This document shows positions 52,174 through 62,200 of a stretch of DNA of 64,000 bases, piece by piece. Each line of letters opens with the position of its first letter. Position 1 is the first letter of the stretch. Origin of the DNA: Mesonia hippocampi (lineage in GTDB: Bacteria; Bacteroidota; Bacteroidia; Flavobacteriales; Flavobacteriaceae); NCBI RefSeq assembly GCF_014197445.1, contig NZ_JACIFO010000004.1, positions 178,425 through 242,424 on the forward strand, read 5' to 3'. The translations under genes and the position numbers were made by a program. The notes beneath the pieces are model-generated. The model did not search any database, was not told where the DNA came from, and saw nothing but the letters and a program-made list of their open reading frames with translations.

Positions 52174-53366
52174 TGAATAAAGATTTTCTAAACTACCAAG
52201 CACAAACTTCCCTTCAACCGCTTGGTATGGAAGTAGCTAAAGCAAAAGGAAGTTACCTATACAATAAAGAAGGAAAAGCATACCTAGACTTTGTAGCTGG
52301 AGTATCTGCGTGTGGCTTGGGGCACTGCCATCCTACTATTGTAAAAGCTATAAAAAATCAGTTAGATTTATATATGCACGTCATGGTTTATGGCGAATAC
52401 GCCTTGGCTCCTGCCATTGAGTTTTCTAAACTTATTGCTGAAAACACGGCAATTCCAACAGCAAAAACCTATATGGTAAATAGCGGTACCGAAGCCATAG
52501 AAGGTGCATTAAAATTAGCTAGACGATATACAGGTAGAAGTGAAATTATAGCGGCAAAAAATGCCTATCACGGAAACACTATGGGCTCGCTTAGTTTAAT
52601 GAGTTATGAAGAAAGAAAAACGCCTTTTTTACCACTTATTCCAGAAATAAAACACATTTTATTTAACAATACTGATAACCTAACATCTATTACAGAAAAT
52701 ACAGCTGCCGTTATTTTAGAAACCATACAAGGCGGTGCAGGTTTTATTCTTCCTCAAAACAATTATTTACAAAAAGTAAAAGCCCGATGTGAAGAAGTTG
52801 GCGCTTTATTAATTTTAGATGAAATACAACCCGGTTTTGGAAGAACAGGAAAACTATTTTCTTATTTAGACTTCAACGTTATTCCTGATATTTTAGTAAT
52901 AGGAAAAGGAATGGCCAGTGGGTTACCTGCAGGAGCCTTTATTGCTCCCGCAAAAATTATGGATAGCCTTAGCAATAACCCAAAAATGGGACACATTACT
53001 ACCTTTGGCGGAAACCCTGTTATCGCTGCTGCTGCTAAAGCTACGCTAGAAGAGCTTTTAAACACCAACCTAATGGCAGAAAGCCTTCAAAAAGAAACCT
53101 TGTTTAGAAACTTATTAAAACATCCATACATTACCGAAATAAGAGGAAAGGGATTAATGCTAGCCGTTCTTGTACAATCGGCAGAAATTGCCAATAAACT
53201 CGTGCTAAAAGCACAAGAAAAAGGTTTAATTTTATTTTGGCTTTTATTTGAACCTAAAGCAGTACGCATTACTCCACCGCTTACCATTACTGAGCAAGAA
53301 ATAGAAGAAGGTTGTAATGTTATTTTAACCTGCTTAAATGAAATTCAAAACGAAAGTGTTAATTAA
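52173..53366 (+). CDS. Class III aminotransferase (ornithine/acetylornithine-type)
   Basis: A 397-residue PLP enzyme. SRxxYLYNKEGKAYLDFVAGVS, NSGTEAIEGALKLARRYTGR, YHGNTMGSLSLMS, LILDEIQPGFGRTGKLFSY (Asp for pyridine N) and VIGKGMASGLPAGAF (PLP lysine) place it in the aspartate aminotransferase family/ArgD-like branch. It is not next to arginine genes, so argD is not asserted. It overlaps the OstA-like gene by 1 nt and is followed by a TPR gene, an order I believe is common in Flavobacteriaceae. Confidence 0.92.
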   Translation: MNKDFLNYQAQTSLQPLGMEVAKAKGSYLYNKEGKAYLDFVAGVSACGLGHCHPTIVKAIKNQLDLYMHVMVYGEYALAPAIEFSKLIAENTAIPTAKTYMVNSGTEAIEGALKLARRYTGRSEIIAAKNAYHGNTMGSLSLMSYEERKTPFLPLIPEIKHILFNNTDNLTSITENTAAVILETIQGGAGFILPQNNYLQKVKARCEEVGALLILDEIQPGFGRTGKLFSYLDFNVIPDILVIGKGMASGLPAGAFIAPAKIMDSLSNNPKMGHITTFGGNPVIAAAAKATLEELLNTNLMAESLQKETLFRNLLKHPYITEIRGKGLMLAVLVQSAEIANKLVLKAQEKGLILFWLLFEPKAVRITPPLTITEQEIEEGCNVILTCLNEIQNESVN

Positions 53367-53453
53367 TATGTTAACAAGTCCAAAAGGATTTCAAACAAAA
53401 CTATGTTTATTACCTTTAACTTTAATAACGTATAAAAAGAATACCTATTCTCT

Positions 53454-54842
53454 ATGCAAATAAGTGATAACGATGGTCAATATGATTTTTCTTTAGATCG
53501 ATTTGAATCGATGCTAAAAACAAATGATATTCTATTTTTTGATGCTGATGAGTTTGAAAACATCACCTACTATTACCTCGAAAATGGTAAAATGTCTAAA
53601 GCCAAAAAAGCAATTAAGCTTGGCTTAGAACAGCATCCGCAATCTATCAACCTTAGGTTATTTCATGTAGAAGTACTTATTTTTGAAAACAAACTTAACG
53701 ATGCTAATGAACTCCTTGAAAGTCTACAAGAGATAGAACCTTCTAATGAAGAAATCTACATCCAAAAAGCGTGTATTCTCTCTAAAAAAAACAAACATAC
53801 CGAGGCTATCAACACGCTTCTTTTTGCTTTAAACCATACCGCTGATGAAGCCGATGTACATTCTCTTATCGCTATGGAATACATGTTCTTAGAAGATTAC
53901 GAGCAGGCCAAAATACATTTTATTAAATGTCTAGAATCTGATGCTGATGACTATAGCTCTTTATACAATGTTATTTATTGTTTCGATTTTTTAGAACAAC
54001 CCCACCAAGCCATACTGTTTTTAAATAAATTTCTTGACAAAAGCCCTTATTCTGAAGTTGCTTGGCACCAACTAGGAAAACAATACATGAGCCTAAAACA
54101 GTTAGAAAAAGCACTCACTGCTTTTGATTATGCTATTATATCGGACGATCATTTTTTAGGTGCCTATATGGAAAAAGGAAAGGTTTTAGAAAAGCTAAAA
54201 CACTACCAAGAAGCTATTGATAATTACCTTATCACCTTAGAATTAGAAGACCCTACAGCTTTTGCCTATTTACACATAGGAAAATGTTACGATAAACTAC
54301 AACAGCCCGAATTTGCTTTACAATACTTTTTAAAGGCAGCAAACGAGGATCCTCTTTTAGATAAAGTCTGGAACACTTTAACCGATTTTTATTATAAACG
54401 TAAAGATTTCCGTAAAGCTTTATACTATATCAATAAAGCCATTAGCATAGATGAGGCCAATGTACATTATTGGAAACGCTTTGCACACATAAATAAAAAA
54501 CTTCATTTTTATGAAGAAGCCGTAAAAGGTTTTAAGAAAAGCTTAGACTTAGGTAATTATGAACTCGAAACATGGGTTACTCGTTGCGACCTACTTTTAG
54601 AGCTCGGCGAATATGAATTAGCAAAGGAAACATTACTCCAAGCAAAAGAGTTTCACCCAGAAGCTGCCGAAGTATTTTATCGGCTTTCAGGAGTTTCTTT
54701 TCTTATAAATTCCCCTTCTGAAGCATATTCTTACTTAAAAAAAGCAACCCATATAGATGCTGAATATGCGTTTATTATGGAAGAGTTATTTCCTGAGGTT
54801 TTTAAAAGACAGAGTGTTCAAAAATTCCTTAATTCACTTTAA
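53454..54842 (+). CDS. Tetratricopeptide-repeat protein
   Basis: A 462-residue cytoplasmic protein with no signal peptide, built from about twelve TPR units throughout (for example AWHQLGKQYMSLKQLEKALT, AYMEKGKVLEKLKHYQEAID, AYLHIGKCYDKLQQPEFALQ and YYINKAISIDEANVHYWKRF). It should act as a protein-interaction scaffold. The partner is unknown; its position after the OstA-like and aminotransferase genes suggests an envelope or metabolic role. Confidence 0.93.
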   Translation: MQISDNDGQYDFSLDRFESMLKTNDILFFDADEFENITYYYLENGKMSKAKKAIKLGLEQHPQSINLRLFHVEVLIFENKLNDANELLESLQEIEPSNEEIYIQKACILSKKNKHTEAINTLLFALNHTADEADVHSLIAMEYMFLEDYEQAKIHFIKCLESDADDYSSLYNVIYCFDFLEQPHQAILFLNKFLDKSPYSEVAWHQLGKQYMSLKQLEKALTAFDYAIISDDHFLGAYMEKGKVLEKLKHYQEAIDNYLITLELEDPTAFAYLHIGKCYDKLQQPEFALQYFLKAANEDPLLDKVWNTLTDFYYKRKDFRKALYYINKAISIDEANVHYWKRFAHINKKLHFYEEAVKGFKKSLDLGNYELETWVTRCDLLLELGEYELAKETLLQAKEFHPEAAEVFYRLSGVSFLINSPSEAYSYLKKATHIDAEYAFIMEELFPEVFKRQSVQKFLNSL

Positions 54843-54877
54843 GCTATTTTTCAATAATTTGTATTGAATTACTATAT

Positions 54878-54911
54878 AAAAAAAGTGGTTTCTTAACGAA
54901 ACCACTTTTTT
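54878..54911. terminator. Bidirectional terminator
   Basis: AAAAAGTGGTTTC / GAAACCACTTTTT, a 13-bp stem with loop TTAAC, A-tract on the left and T-tract on the right, between the convergent TPR and OmpA genes. Confidence 0.92.
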
Positions 54912-54939
54912 ATTACTTATAACCCTAATATAATAAACC

Positions 54940-56898
54940 TTATTCTATTACTATAAACTCTGAACGTCTATTAAGTTGATGTTCTTCTTTAGAGCAAGGT
55001 ACTCCATTTGCACAGTTGTTTACTAAGCGTGTTTCGCCGTATCCTTTTGCTGTCAAACGCTCCTTGTCTATACCTCTTTTTACCATATAGTTTAATGTAG
55101 ATTGTGCTCTGCGTTCAGATAACGCCATATTATAAGCATCTCTACCTCTACTATCGGTATGTGAGCGGATATCTATTTTTAAGAAAGGATACTCTTGTAA
55201 TACCGCTACTACTTTTTCTAATTCTATTGCTGCATCTGGACGGATGTTAGATTTATCAAAATCAAAATAGATAATTGGAATGTTAAGCACCTTTGCAAGA
55301 TCTTGTCCTGGTTCTAATGGTACTTTATTTCTTCTTAATTCAAAATTGACTTCGTGTTTCTCTTCTTTTGTTTCTAGCATTTGCTCATCTGCGTCGTAAG
55401 TTTCTTCGGTGGCTCGTACCAAATAGTGTTTAAATCGTTCTGCTTCCATACAGTAATTTCCTAAACTATCTGTTTTTACCGTATTTTGCACCTCATTATC
55501 TCTATTTAATAAGCTTACACTCGCATTATGGATAGGTTCTTTTGTTTGGATATCGATAACTTGACCACAAATAGTCGTGCTTAATACATCTTTAATTTGT
55601 TTTGTTTCTACAAAGGTGTAAATATCATCATAACCTTTTGCTTCATCTGTTTTTCTGTTGGAACTGAAAAAGCCTTTATTGGTATTCTCTCGTACAGTAT
55701 AAGCAAAATCGTCAAACTTAGAGTTTACTGGAGTTCCAACGTTTAAAAGGTGACCGTAAGTATTATCATCATTAATTTTAACGTAAAAAATATCTAAACC
55801 TCCGAGTCCTAAATGCCCGTCTGATGAGAAATATAATTCATTTGCTTGCGATACAAAAGGGAAGGTCTCTCGTGCTGGAGTATTTATTTTATCGCCCAAA
55901 TTTTTTACTTCGCCTAGGTTTCCTTCTTTATCGATAGCTACCACATAAATATCGGTTTCTCCTTCTCCTCCTGGACGATTAGACACAAAATAAAGCTGAT
56001 CTTCATTAGGACTTAGCGCAGGATGTGCGTTAGAATAACTGTTACTATTTATCGATAATCCTTCTACATTTTCCCATTTTCCTTTTTCAGAAAGCCTAGC
56101 CCTATATATTTTTAATACATGTGGTGCCTGTGTAGCATTTTTTTCTGGTAATAAAATATTTTGTGTAAAATACATGGTTTTACCATCTTTGGTAAAACAT
56201 GCTGAAGACACATGCAACTTAGAGTTTAAATCTCCTTTAACTTTATATCCGTTTCCTAGATTATCAAAAGAAGTAGAGTCTGCCTCTTCTATATTTACTC
56301 CCTTTAAACGCATATAGCCCAAACCACTCCAGCTATCTGTTTTCAACCTAGATTTTTTTATCGAATCTCCCGTAGAAGCATATACCAAATTGCCTTGGTG
56401 GATTCCTCCTCCATAATCTATCCCTGTGGTATTTATCGATAAGTTTTTTATTTTATAGCGGTCTGAGTTTTCTTCTATAAGTTGGTTATAATCTATTGAG
56501 GTTGAAAAATCTTCTTCCGAAATGTTTACAATTTTAGCATAACGGTCAAACCATTTTTCTGCCTCTTTATTCTCCCCAATTGCTCTTAATGATTGTGCAT
56601 ACCTTAAGTAATAGATAGGCTCTAACTCATCATTTAATTCCATTAAGGATTCGTATTTCTCCTTCGCTTCCTTATACTTTGCATTGAAATAATAGGTGTT
56701 TCCTAGTTTTTGAAGAATTTCCTCTGATACATATCCAGAAGCTACTACTTTTTCATAAATTTTAGACGCATCTACAAAATCGTATTGGTTATACCTATTC
56801 TCCGCTTTACGTAGCTTACGGTCTTGCCCCAAAACAGTATTACTGCTAAATACGATTAGGAATATTAAGGTTAAACTATATTGTAATTGTTTTTTCAT
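54940..56898 (-). CDS. OmpA-family protein with TPR, PD40 and carboxypeptidase-reg domains
   Basis: A 652-residue exported protein. MKKQLQYSLTLIFLIVFSSN at 56898 is preferred over the upstream MLTNKSRQ as it begins the signal peptide. In order: TPR-like helices (about 25-130), WD40-like PD40 beta-propeller (LPALSPNEDQLYFVSNRPGG; FVSQANELYFSSDGHLGLGG), a carboxypeptidase-regulatory-like domain (CGQVIDIQTKEPIHNASVSL), and an OmpA peptidoglycan-binding domain (IIYFDFDKSNIRPDAAIELE; IRSHTDSRGRDAYNMALSER). This is the PorE-like architecture that accompanies PorP/SprF in T9SS surface operons. Confidence 0.95.
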   Translation of the reverse strand: MKKQLQYSLTLIFLIVFSSNTVLGQDRKLRKAENRYNQYDFVDASKIYEKVVASGYVSEEILQKLGNTYYFNAKYKEAKEKYESLMELNDELEPIYYLRYAQSLRAIGENKEAEKWFDRYAKIVNISEEDFSTSIDYNQLIEENSDRYKIKNLSINTTGIDYGGGIHQGNLVYASTGDSIKKSRLKTDSWSGLGYMRLKGVNIEEADSTSFDNLGNGYKVKGDLNSKLHVSSACFTKDGKTMYFTQNILLPEKNATQAPHVLKIYRARLSEKGKWENVEGLSINSNSYSNAHPALSPNEDQLYFVSNRPGGEGETDIYVVAIDKEGNLGEVKNLGDKINTPARETFPFVSQANELYFSSDGHLGLGGLDIFYVKINDDNTYGHLLNVGTPVNSKFDDFAYTVRENTNKGFFSSNRKTDEAKGYDDIYTFVETKQIKDVLSTTICGQVIDIQTKEPIHNASVSLLNRDNEVQNTVKTDSLGNYCMEAERFKHYLVRATEETYDADEQMLETKEEKHEVNFELRRNKVPLEPGQDLAKVLNIPIIYFDFDKSNIRPDAAIELEKVVAVLQEYPFLKIDIRSHTDSRGRDAYNMALSERRAQSTLNYMVKRGIDKERLTAKGYGETRLVNNCANGVPCSKEEHQLNRRSEFIVIE

Positions 56899-56922
56899 TT
56901 GTCTACTTTTATTGGTTAACAC

Positions 56923-57849
56923 TTAAAAGAACCTTGGGTTTACTACCCCTCTAACACGAGTACCTAACTCAAAACGCAAAAATATCTCGTGAGAACCATC
57001 GTTATAATTACTTAGTTCTGAGGTTTCATAATCGTAAGCATAACCTATCATGATATTTTCGTTTACCTGAAATCCTGCCATTCCACTCACCGCAGCATCC
57101 AATCTATAAGCGGCTCCTAGGGTAAGCTTTTCATGAAACAAGAAGTTTGCAGAAAGATCTAAAGCTAACGGAGAACCATATACTGCTTTGGTTAATACTG
57201 CTGGTTTAAATTTCAGATTCGGATTTAAATTAAATACATATCCTGCAATTAAATAAGCATGCATCTCTTCTGAGGCTTCCGATATTTTAAGGTCCGAATC
57301 TATATCATAATGTTTTGAAGTTAAAAAGTTAGGAATAGATAAACCTACATACCAATTATCGGTATGGAGGTAGGTTCCTGCTCCTATTACCGGCGATGAT
57401 AAAGTATGGTTAAACGATAACGGGTCGTTTACATTAAACTCATTAAGCTCGTTCATATTTACATCCAGAAAATTCCCTCCTGCTTTCACTCCAAAAGATA
57501 GTTTGGTTGCTGCTCCTAACATAATGGTATAAGAAAAGTCGGCTACTGCTGTAGTTTCTGAGGTTGGGCCAATCCTATCGTTAGTAAAACTTAGCCCTAA
57601 ACCAACTTTCTCGTTAACAGGCGTATGCCCAGAAAAGTTTAATACCTCTGGAGCTCCGTCTAATCCTACCCACTGCGAACGGTATAAAGCCAATATGCTT
57701 AATACTTCTCTGCTTCCTGCATAAGCCGGGTTTACAGTAGCTGTGTTATACATATACTGTGTGTATTGAGAATCTTGTTGCGCTTGCATGCCTTGTATGG
57801 ATAGCAAAAGTAAGGCAACTACAATAACTGATTTAATAATATATTTCAT
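56923..57849 (-). CDS. PorP/SprF-family type IX secretion membrane protein
   Basis: A 308-residue outer-membrane beta-barrel protein with a signal peptide (SVIVVALLLLSIQGMQAQ). The family block QDSQYTQYMYNTATVNPAYA (with PAYAGSRE) follows, then ALYRSQWVGLDGAP, GLGLSFTNDRIGPT and many amphipathic strands ending in FLRFELG. Members anchor or help secrete the adhesin encoded next to them (SprF with SprB). It lies 24 nt upstream of the OmpA-type gene in the same direction. Confidence 0.95.
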   Translation of the reverse strand: MKYIIKSVIVVALLLLSIQGMQAQQDSQYTQYMYNTATVNPAYAGSREVLSILALYRSQWVGLDGAPEVLNFSGHTPVNEKVGLGLSFTNDRIGPTSETTAVADFSYTIMLGAATKLSFGVKAGGNFLDVNMNELNEFNVNDPLSFNHTLSSPVIGAGTYLHTDNWYVGLSIPNFLTSKHYDIDSDLKISEASEEMHAYLIAGYVFNLNPNLKFKPAVLTKAVYGSPLALDLSANFLFHEKLTLGAAYRLDAAVSGMAGFQVNENIMIGYAYDYETSELSNYNDGSHEIFLRFELGTRVRGVVNPRFF

Positions 57850-57874
57850 AATGAATTAGGTATAATCTGGTTGA

Positions 57875-59137
57875 TTAACTTCTACTATTTAAATATAAAT
57901 AACCTGCTTTTTTATGACGTCGATTTCCTGCTGTGCCTCCATCATTATATGTATACGTAATGATATAGAAATATGTTCCTGTTGGTAAAATATCTTTATC
58001 TTTTACGGTAAGACGACCTGTAGAAAAACCATCGAAAACATTCCCTGAAGTATCATAATCGCTCGTCTCAAATACTTTTACTCCCCAACGGTTAAACACC
58101 TGTACTTCAAGCTCTGAGATACACTCATTATTATGTATATTATCGATTATAAAATAATCATTAATGCCGTCTCCATTTGGAGTAACAGAGTTATATACTA
58201 CGATATTACATGGGTTAAGGTCCTTCTCATTAAGTATTGCAAATGTAAACATCCCGTATTTTTCTAAGCTTACGGCTGTTGTAACGGTTTGTGCATCTAC
58301 ATCTATAATTCCGCCTTCATCGGTCCATAACGTTAAATCTTCATCCCAACGTACTATGGTAAGGTTTCCATTTTCTGCTGCTGCTATAAAATTGGCAGGT
58401 GTTGTAGCGCTATCCCAAGATAGGCTTACCAATACATTATCTTGAGCTGTTGGCACTTCTTTTATTTCCCAATATTCCTTTTCGTTAATAGTGACAATAG
58501 CATCTGAACGTTGTGCATGCGGATATAAACTGTTAGAGTTCTCGAAATAATATTTTCCTTTAAAGTTAGCTCCAGTATTTTGAGGTGACGATATTTTTGC
58601 ATACCTATAATAGCCTTTATCTCCTATAGGGTACGTAAATTCTGTTGCGCCTATTTTATGTACAAAACCATCTACGTGGCTTAAATTGGAGGTGCTAACG
58701 TGGTCGGCATTAGTACTGAATAAAAAGCTACCACCATGGTTATCGTTATCGACTATACCTTCAAAAAAATCAACCAGTCCATAGGCTTCAATATTACCAG
58801 ATAGATGAAAAGGAACCTCACTACTAGTGTTATCAAAATAAATATTATAAAACGCGCTTGGTTGAATTCCAGACAGCAACTGGGTATTGCTTCCGATAAA
58901 ACGTGTTAACCCCGTGTTGCTATAAAAATCGACCAAACCATCATTATTAAAGCTTTCATAAATAAAAGCTTCGCCATCATTAATAAAGGCTCCTGTCGGT
59001 TTGTTATCCAAATCCGCTAGGGTTGAAAACTGTGTGCCTTCACTCACGTAAAACATCCCTTCGTTAGTGGTTTGTGCATAGGGACTTCCGCAAAACACAC
59101 ACAAAGCTATACTTGCTATTTTTATTATATGCTTCAT
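57875..59137 (-). CDS. Surface protein with gliding-motility (type B) C-terminal domain
   Basis: A 420-residue exported protein (signal: KHIIKIASIALCVFCGSPYAQ). The N-terminal two thirds are beta-rich with no recognised enzyme motif. The C-terminal 95 residues are the TIGR04131/CHU_C type sorting domain: NSVTPNGDGINDYFIIDNI, ELEVQVFNRWGVKVFET, FDGFSTG, LPTGTYFYIITY and KKAGYLYLNS. This directs export through T9SS and cell-surface anchoring by a PorP/SprF protein, which is the next gene. Confidence 0.92.
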   Translation of the reverse strand: MKHIIKIASIALCVFCGSPYAQTTNEGMFYVSEGTQFSTLADLDNKPTGAFINDGEAFIYESFNNDGLVDFYSNTGLTRFIGSNTQLLSGIQPSAFYNIYFDNTSSEVPFHLSGNIEAYGLVDFFEGIVDNDNHGGSFLFSTNADHVSTSNLSHVDGFVHKIGATEFTYPIGDKGYYRYAKISSPQNTGANFKGKYYFENSNSLYPHAQRSDAIVTINEKEYWEIKEVPTAQDNVLVSLSWDSATTPANFIAAAENGNLTIVRWDEDLTLWTDEGGIIDVDAQTVTTAVSLEKYGMFTFAILNEKDLNPCNIVVYNSVTPNGDGINDYFIIDNIHNNECISELEVQVFNRWGVKVFETSDYDTSGNVFDGFSTGRLTVKDKDILPTGTYFYIITYTYNDGGTAGNRRHKKAGYLYLNSRS

Positions 59138-59144
59138 TGTTATT

Positions 59145-61079
59145 TTATTTTTTAGCCTTTGAAGGCAACATTGGGTTGGTGATTAAATGACACTGAACAT
59201 GTACAGTTTCTAACTTATAATAACAACCACTAGAACTCCCTAATAGAACTGCATAATAAGAAGTAGGTGTTTTTCCTATTTTATTTACTAAAAAATCTCC
59301 AGTTACTACACTAGCCCCTGTTTCTGTTGGAATAGCATCGTAAAACACTGTTCCTTCGGGATAAGCTGCAGTAACAATATCTCGCTCTACTACATCTTTA
59401 CAGCTTACAACAAACTGCTTTATATTGTCTTCTGTAACATTAGGACAATTTACATTATTTACATTAATGTACGTCTCAAAGTCTTCATAAACGGGACCTG
59501 CACAAGCTCCTGAGCCATAATCACTAATTAAATTGGCTTCTAATAGGTTTCCTGAGGTTAATCCCTCTCCTGTTACTCCTCCATTTATTGGAATTTCTAA
59601 ACCACAACCTCCTGCTCCTGTAGTTAATATAGTACAATTTTCTGTTACTTTTATTTTATATATAAAAGAACCTAAGATTGTAGTTAAATCACTTGCTAAA
59701 GGAATATCTCCTATCTCCCAAATTATTTTCCCTCCTGGAATCGTTGTAAAATCTGTAGAAGGACTATTTGTTATTGGGTTTTCCCAGTAATAAGAACTTC
59801 CTGTAATATACGTAGTTTCGTTTATTATTCCTTCTGAAAAGTGCACATTTGACGGTAATGGAATTTCTATTTTAGCATTTCTAATTTGCTCTGTTCCTTT
59901 ATTCCTAACGTCTAGATTAAAGCTAAGTTCTTGTCCTGGAACTACATTTCCGCCATTAACCACTCCTGGTGTTATATTCGAATTTTCTACTTCTATCTTT
60001 GGGACATAAGCATCTACGGCAAAAACAATACTAAAAATACTATAGGTATCTTGATTTGAACCAAATCTGAAACTTGTTGATTCTTGGTTATTATCTATTA
60101 TGCTATTGTTAGTGTTGGGAAGATTGAACATAGAAATATCCATTCCTGTGTTATTCTGAAGATTAGGATTCCTACTATTTCCTCCTGTAACAATAGATGA
60201 ATTAAAAAAGTTATTGGTAGAATTTCCTGCATGCGATAACGCTTGGTAACTTCCTGAGTTTTTTCTCTCTATATGAAAGTAATCTCCAGAAATACCAACA
60301 TCACCTTCTCCTGCCATCATCCCCATTTTTATATTAACTTGTCCATTTTGAGTTGATTTAAAACCAGAAACAGGTAATGTTTTAGAGCCAGCGGAACTAT
60401 TCATATACCCATAACCATCAAATACAGTTATATCTCTCCACTTCATAGCTGGGTTTTTATAAATAACTACCATTCCCCAGCCTCCAAAATATCCTGTGGC
60501 TCCGCCGTCACCTTCTATTGTAGCTATATCTGCAACAAAATAATTACCAACTCCATGTGTCCTTACATAATCAGTCACATCTGCATAAGCAGCATAAATA
60601 CTTGAATAATTACTACTAGTAAAAGAAATTTCAGGATTGTTATCAACTCTATTTGCATTAATCTCTTGATAAGCTTGTCCTGCTTTTTTTAACTTTACCT
60701 TCCTTTTATCTAACCCATTATAAACAAGACTACTGGACCCTCTACCAGACCAATATAAACCTGCATAAATTATTTCAGCACATTCAGCATCAGGAATTTC
60801 CAATACTGCTGAAGAAGAATTTTTTGTAGTTGCATCACCATCTACATCTACAAATTCCATATCCTCATTACTATTATTTTGATTATTGCTGTAAACTTTT
60901 AATGTAAGGTTAGTATTTCCTATCATAGTAAAATCCCCTTGTAAATAATAATTAGAAACATTTTTATACGGCTCAGGTGCTTTAGAAGATTGCCTTGGGG
61001 TGAAATCTATTTGTGCTTTAAGTGAAAAAAAACTTAAAGTAAATAGTAATAAAAATATTGCTTTTCTATTTAAAAACAT
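59145..61079 (-). CDS. Large exported surface protein with DUF11-like region
   Basis: A 644-residue exported protein. MFLNRKAIFLLLFTLSFFSL at 61079 is preferred over the earlier MKNFRKKKD at 61106. Blocks such as CAEIIYAGLYWSGRG, TDYVRTHGVGNYFVADI, GYFGGWGMVVIYKNPAMKWR and YSIFSIVFAVDAYVPKIEVEN resemble a domain found at the start of large flavobacterial adhesins. The later SFNLDVRNKGTEQIRNAKIE and LPSNVHFSEG are DUF11-like. It ends without a recognisable sorting domain (HLITNPMLPSKAKK), which is odd for this context; it may be shortened, or work with its neighbours. Confidence 0.8.
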   Translation of the reverse strand: MFLNRKAIFLLLFTLSFFSLKAQIDFTPRQSSKAPEPYKNVSNYYLQGDFTMIGNTNLTLKVYSNNQNNSNEDMEFVDVDGDATTKNSSSAVLEIPDAECAEIIYAGLYWSGRGSSSLVYNGLDKRKVKLKKAGQAYQEINANRVDNNPEISFTSSNYSSIYAAYADVTDYVRTHGVGNYFVADIATIEGDGGATGYFGGWGMVVIYKNPAMKWRDITVFDGYGYMNSSAGSKTLPVSGFKSTQNGQVNIKMGMMAGEGDVGISGDYFHIERKNSGSYQALSHAGNSTNNFFNSSIVTGGNSRNPNLQNNTGMDISMFNLPNTNNSIIDNNQESTSFRFGSNQDTYSIFSIVFAVDAYVPKIEVENSNITPGVVNGGNVVPGQELSFNLDVRNKGTEQIRNAKIEIPLPSNVHFSEGIINETTYITGSSYYWENPITNSPSTDFTTIPGGKIIWEIGDIPLASDLTTILGSFIYKIKVTENCTILTTGAGGCGLEIPINGGVTGEGLTSGNLLEANLISDYGSGACAGPVYEDFETYINVNNVNCPNVTEDNIKQFVVSCKDVVERDIVTAAYPEGTVFYDAIPTETGASVVTGDFLVNKIGKTPTSYYAVLLGSSSGCYYKLETVHVQCHLITNPMLPSKAKK

Positions 61080-61092
61080 ATCCTTTTTTTTT

Positions 61093-61593
61093 CTAAAATT
61101 CTTCACCTATATAGGTGTATAATACTTCTATTTCTATAGCTCTATCTTCTAACTTAATATGTTTAGTAAAATAGTTTTCCAATTGCTTATTTACTGGCTG
61201 ATAGCTTTTAATAAGGAGGAATTTTAAGCTTTTAAACTCTTTTAATTGTTCCTTAGTCAAGTTTAAATCATCTCCCTTCTCCCAACGTACCATAAGTAAA
61301 CAAGCTGTATTGAAATCTTTTTTGTACTTTTTGTTTTTGATATTTTCTAATAAGGCTACGTTATCAAACTCTACTGTCTGAATACTTTTTTCTTTTCTTA
61401 TGTCTCTAACCACTTGCTCTTCATAAAACGATAAAGAACTAGGTACATCATAAATTAAGTAGTCTAAATACTCTCTTTCTTCTAAAGTTATTTTTTCTTT
61501 CTTTTCTTCTAAAGAAACTAAGCTACTACTCTGAGCATTCACACTAGTAAATATTAAACATAAAAAAGTGCTTATTATAACAATTAACTTCAT
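61093..61593 (-). CDS. Small exported protein of unknown function
   Basis: A 166-residue protein with a Sec signal (KLIVIISTFLCLIFTSVNAQ) and a charged, mainly helical mature part (LEEREYLDYLIYDVPSSLSF, KDFNTACLLMVRWEKGD, YFTKHIKLEDRAIEIEVLYT). No domain recognised. Its end reaches the longer possible start of the next gene, and it is 11 nt downstream of the small surface gene, so it belongs to the same transcript. Confidence 0.78.
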   Translation of the reverse strand: MKLIVIISTFLCLIFTSVNAQSSSLVSLEEKKEKITLEEREYLDYLIYDVPSSLSFYEEQVVRDIRKEKSIQTVEFDNVALLENIKNKKYKKDFNTACLLMVRWEKGDDLNLTKEQLKEFKSLKFLLIKSYQPVNKQLENYFTKHIKLEDRAIEIEVLYTYIGEEF

Positions 61594-61604
61594 CTTTTAT
61601 ATTT

Positions 61605-62174
61605 TTACTTCACTACAAAAACAATATTCATAAATGAGCCTACGGTAATTTCTGCCGTTGCTTTAATGGTATAACTAAGTTCCCCTAGGTTATTTATAAC
61701 AACATTCTCAAAAACGGTATTATCATACCAAACAATATGATAATCTAACGCATTTGCTGCTATAACAGGTAGCGTAGTTGTAGCCCCGGTGTTAGAAACG
61801 GCCGGAGTATTAAATTGACTTTGGTAATTGGCATGTAAATTTACGGTAAAAGTACCTGCATTATAAGTTGCCCCTGCCATACCTGGTACTTGATCTTGTG
61901 CTGTTGGCATAATCACTGATGGCATGTAGAAGAACTTAGGCATTGTTGCATTTACGGTTTTTAACACCCCACTAGCATCGGCCACTACTATCTTATCTGT
62001 AACTACACCTGTATTGGTATTTATTTTATTTACTCGTACATTTCCTTCTGCTACATGTAGCATTTCTTCTGGAGCTTCGGTTCCTATTCCAGTAGCTCCG
62101 CTACCTACTTGTGCATAGGTAGCTATTGAGCTTGCTAGAAATAATGTTATAAAAACTGATTTATAATTTATCAT
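61605..62174 (-). CDS. Small exported flavobacterial surface protein
   Basis: A 189-residue protein with a signal peptide (SVFITLFLASSIATYAQ). GATGIGTEAPEEMLHVAEGN is the beta segment often seen in Bacteroidota tail-fibre-like and repeat adhesin proteins; 'VVADASGVLKTV' and a beta-rich C terminus (YHIVWYDNTVFENVVINN; AEITVGSFMNIVFVVK) follow. Its last strands resemble the end of the repeat protein upstream (YYLIVEYVVE), suggesting a shared C-terminal beta module. Function unknown. Confidence 0.78.
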   Translation of the reverse strand: MINYKSVFITLFLASSIATYAQVGSGATGIGTEAPEEMLHVAEGNVRVNKINTNTGVVTDKIVVADASGVLKTVNATMPKFFYMPSVIMPTAQDQVPGMAGATYNAGTFTVNLHANYQSQFNTPAVSNTGATTTLPVIAANALDYHIVWYDNTVFENVVINNLGELSYTIKATAEITVGSFMNIVFVVK

Positions 62175-62200
62175 TTTTTAGCTTTATTATTGTTCTTAAT

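Noticed and set aside
61077..61106. Start of the large surface protein at 61106
   Set aside because: It would put a charged KNFRKKKD segment before the signal peptide and overlap the upstream gene; the Met at 61079 gives a standard signal.
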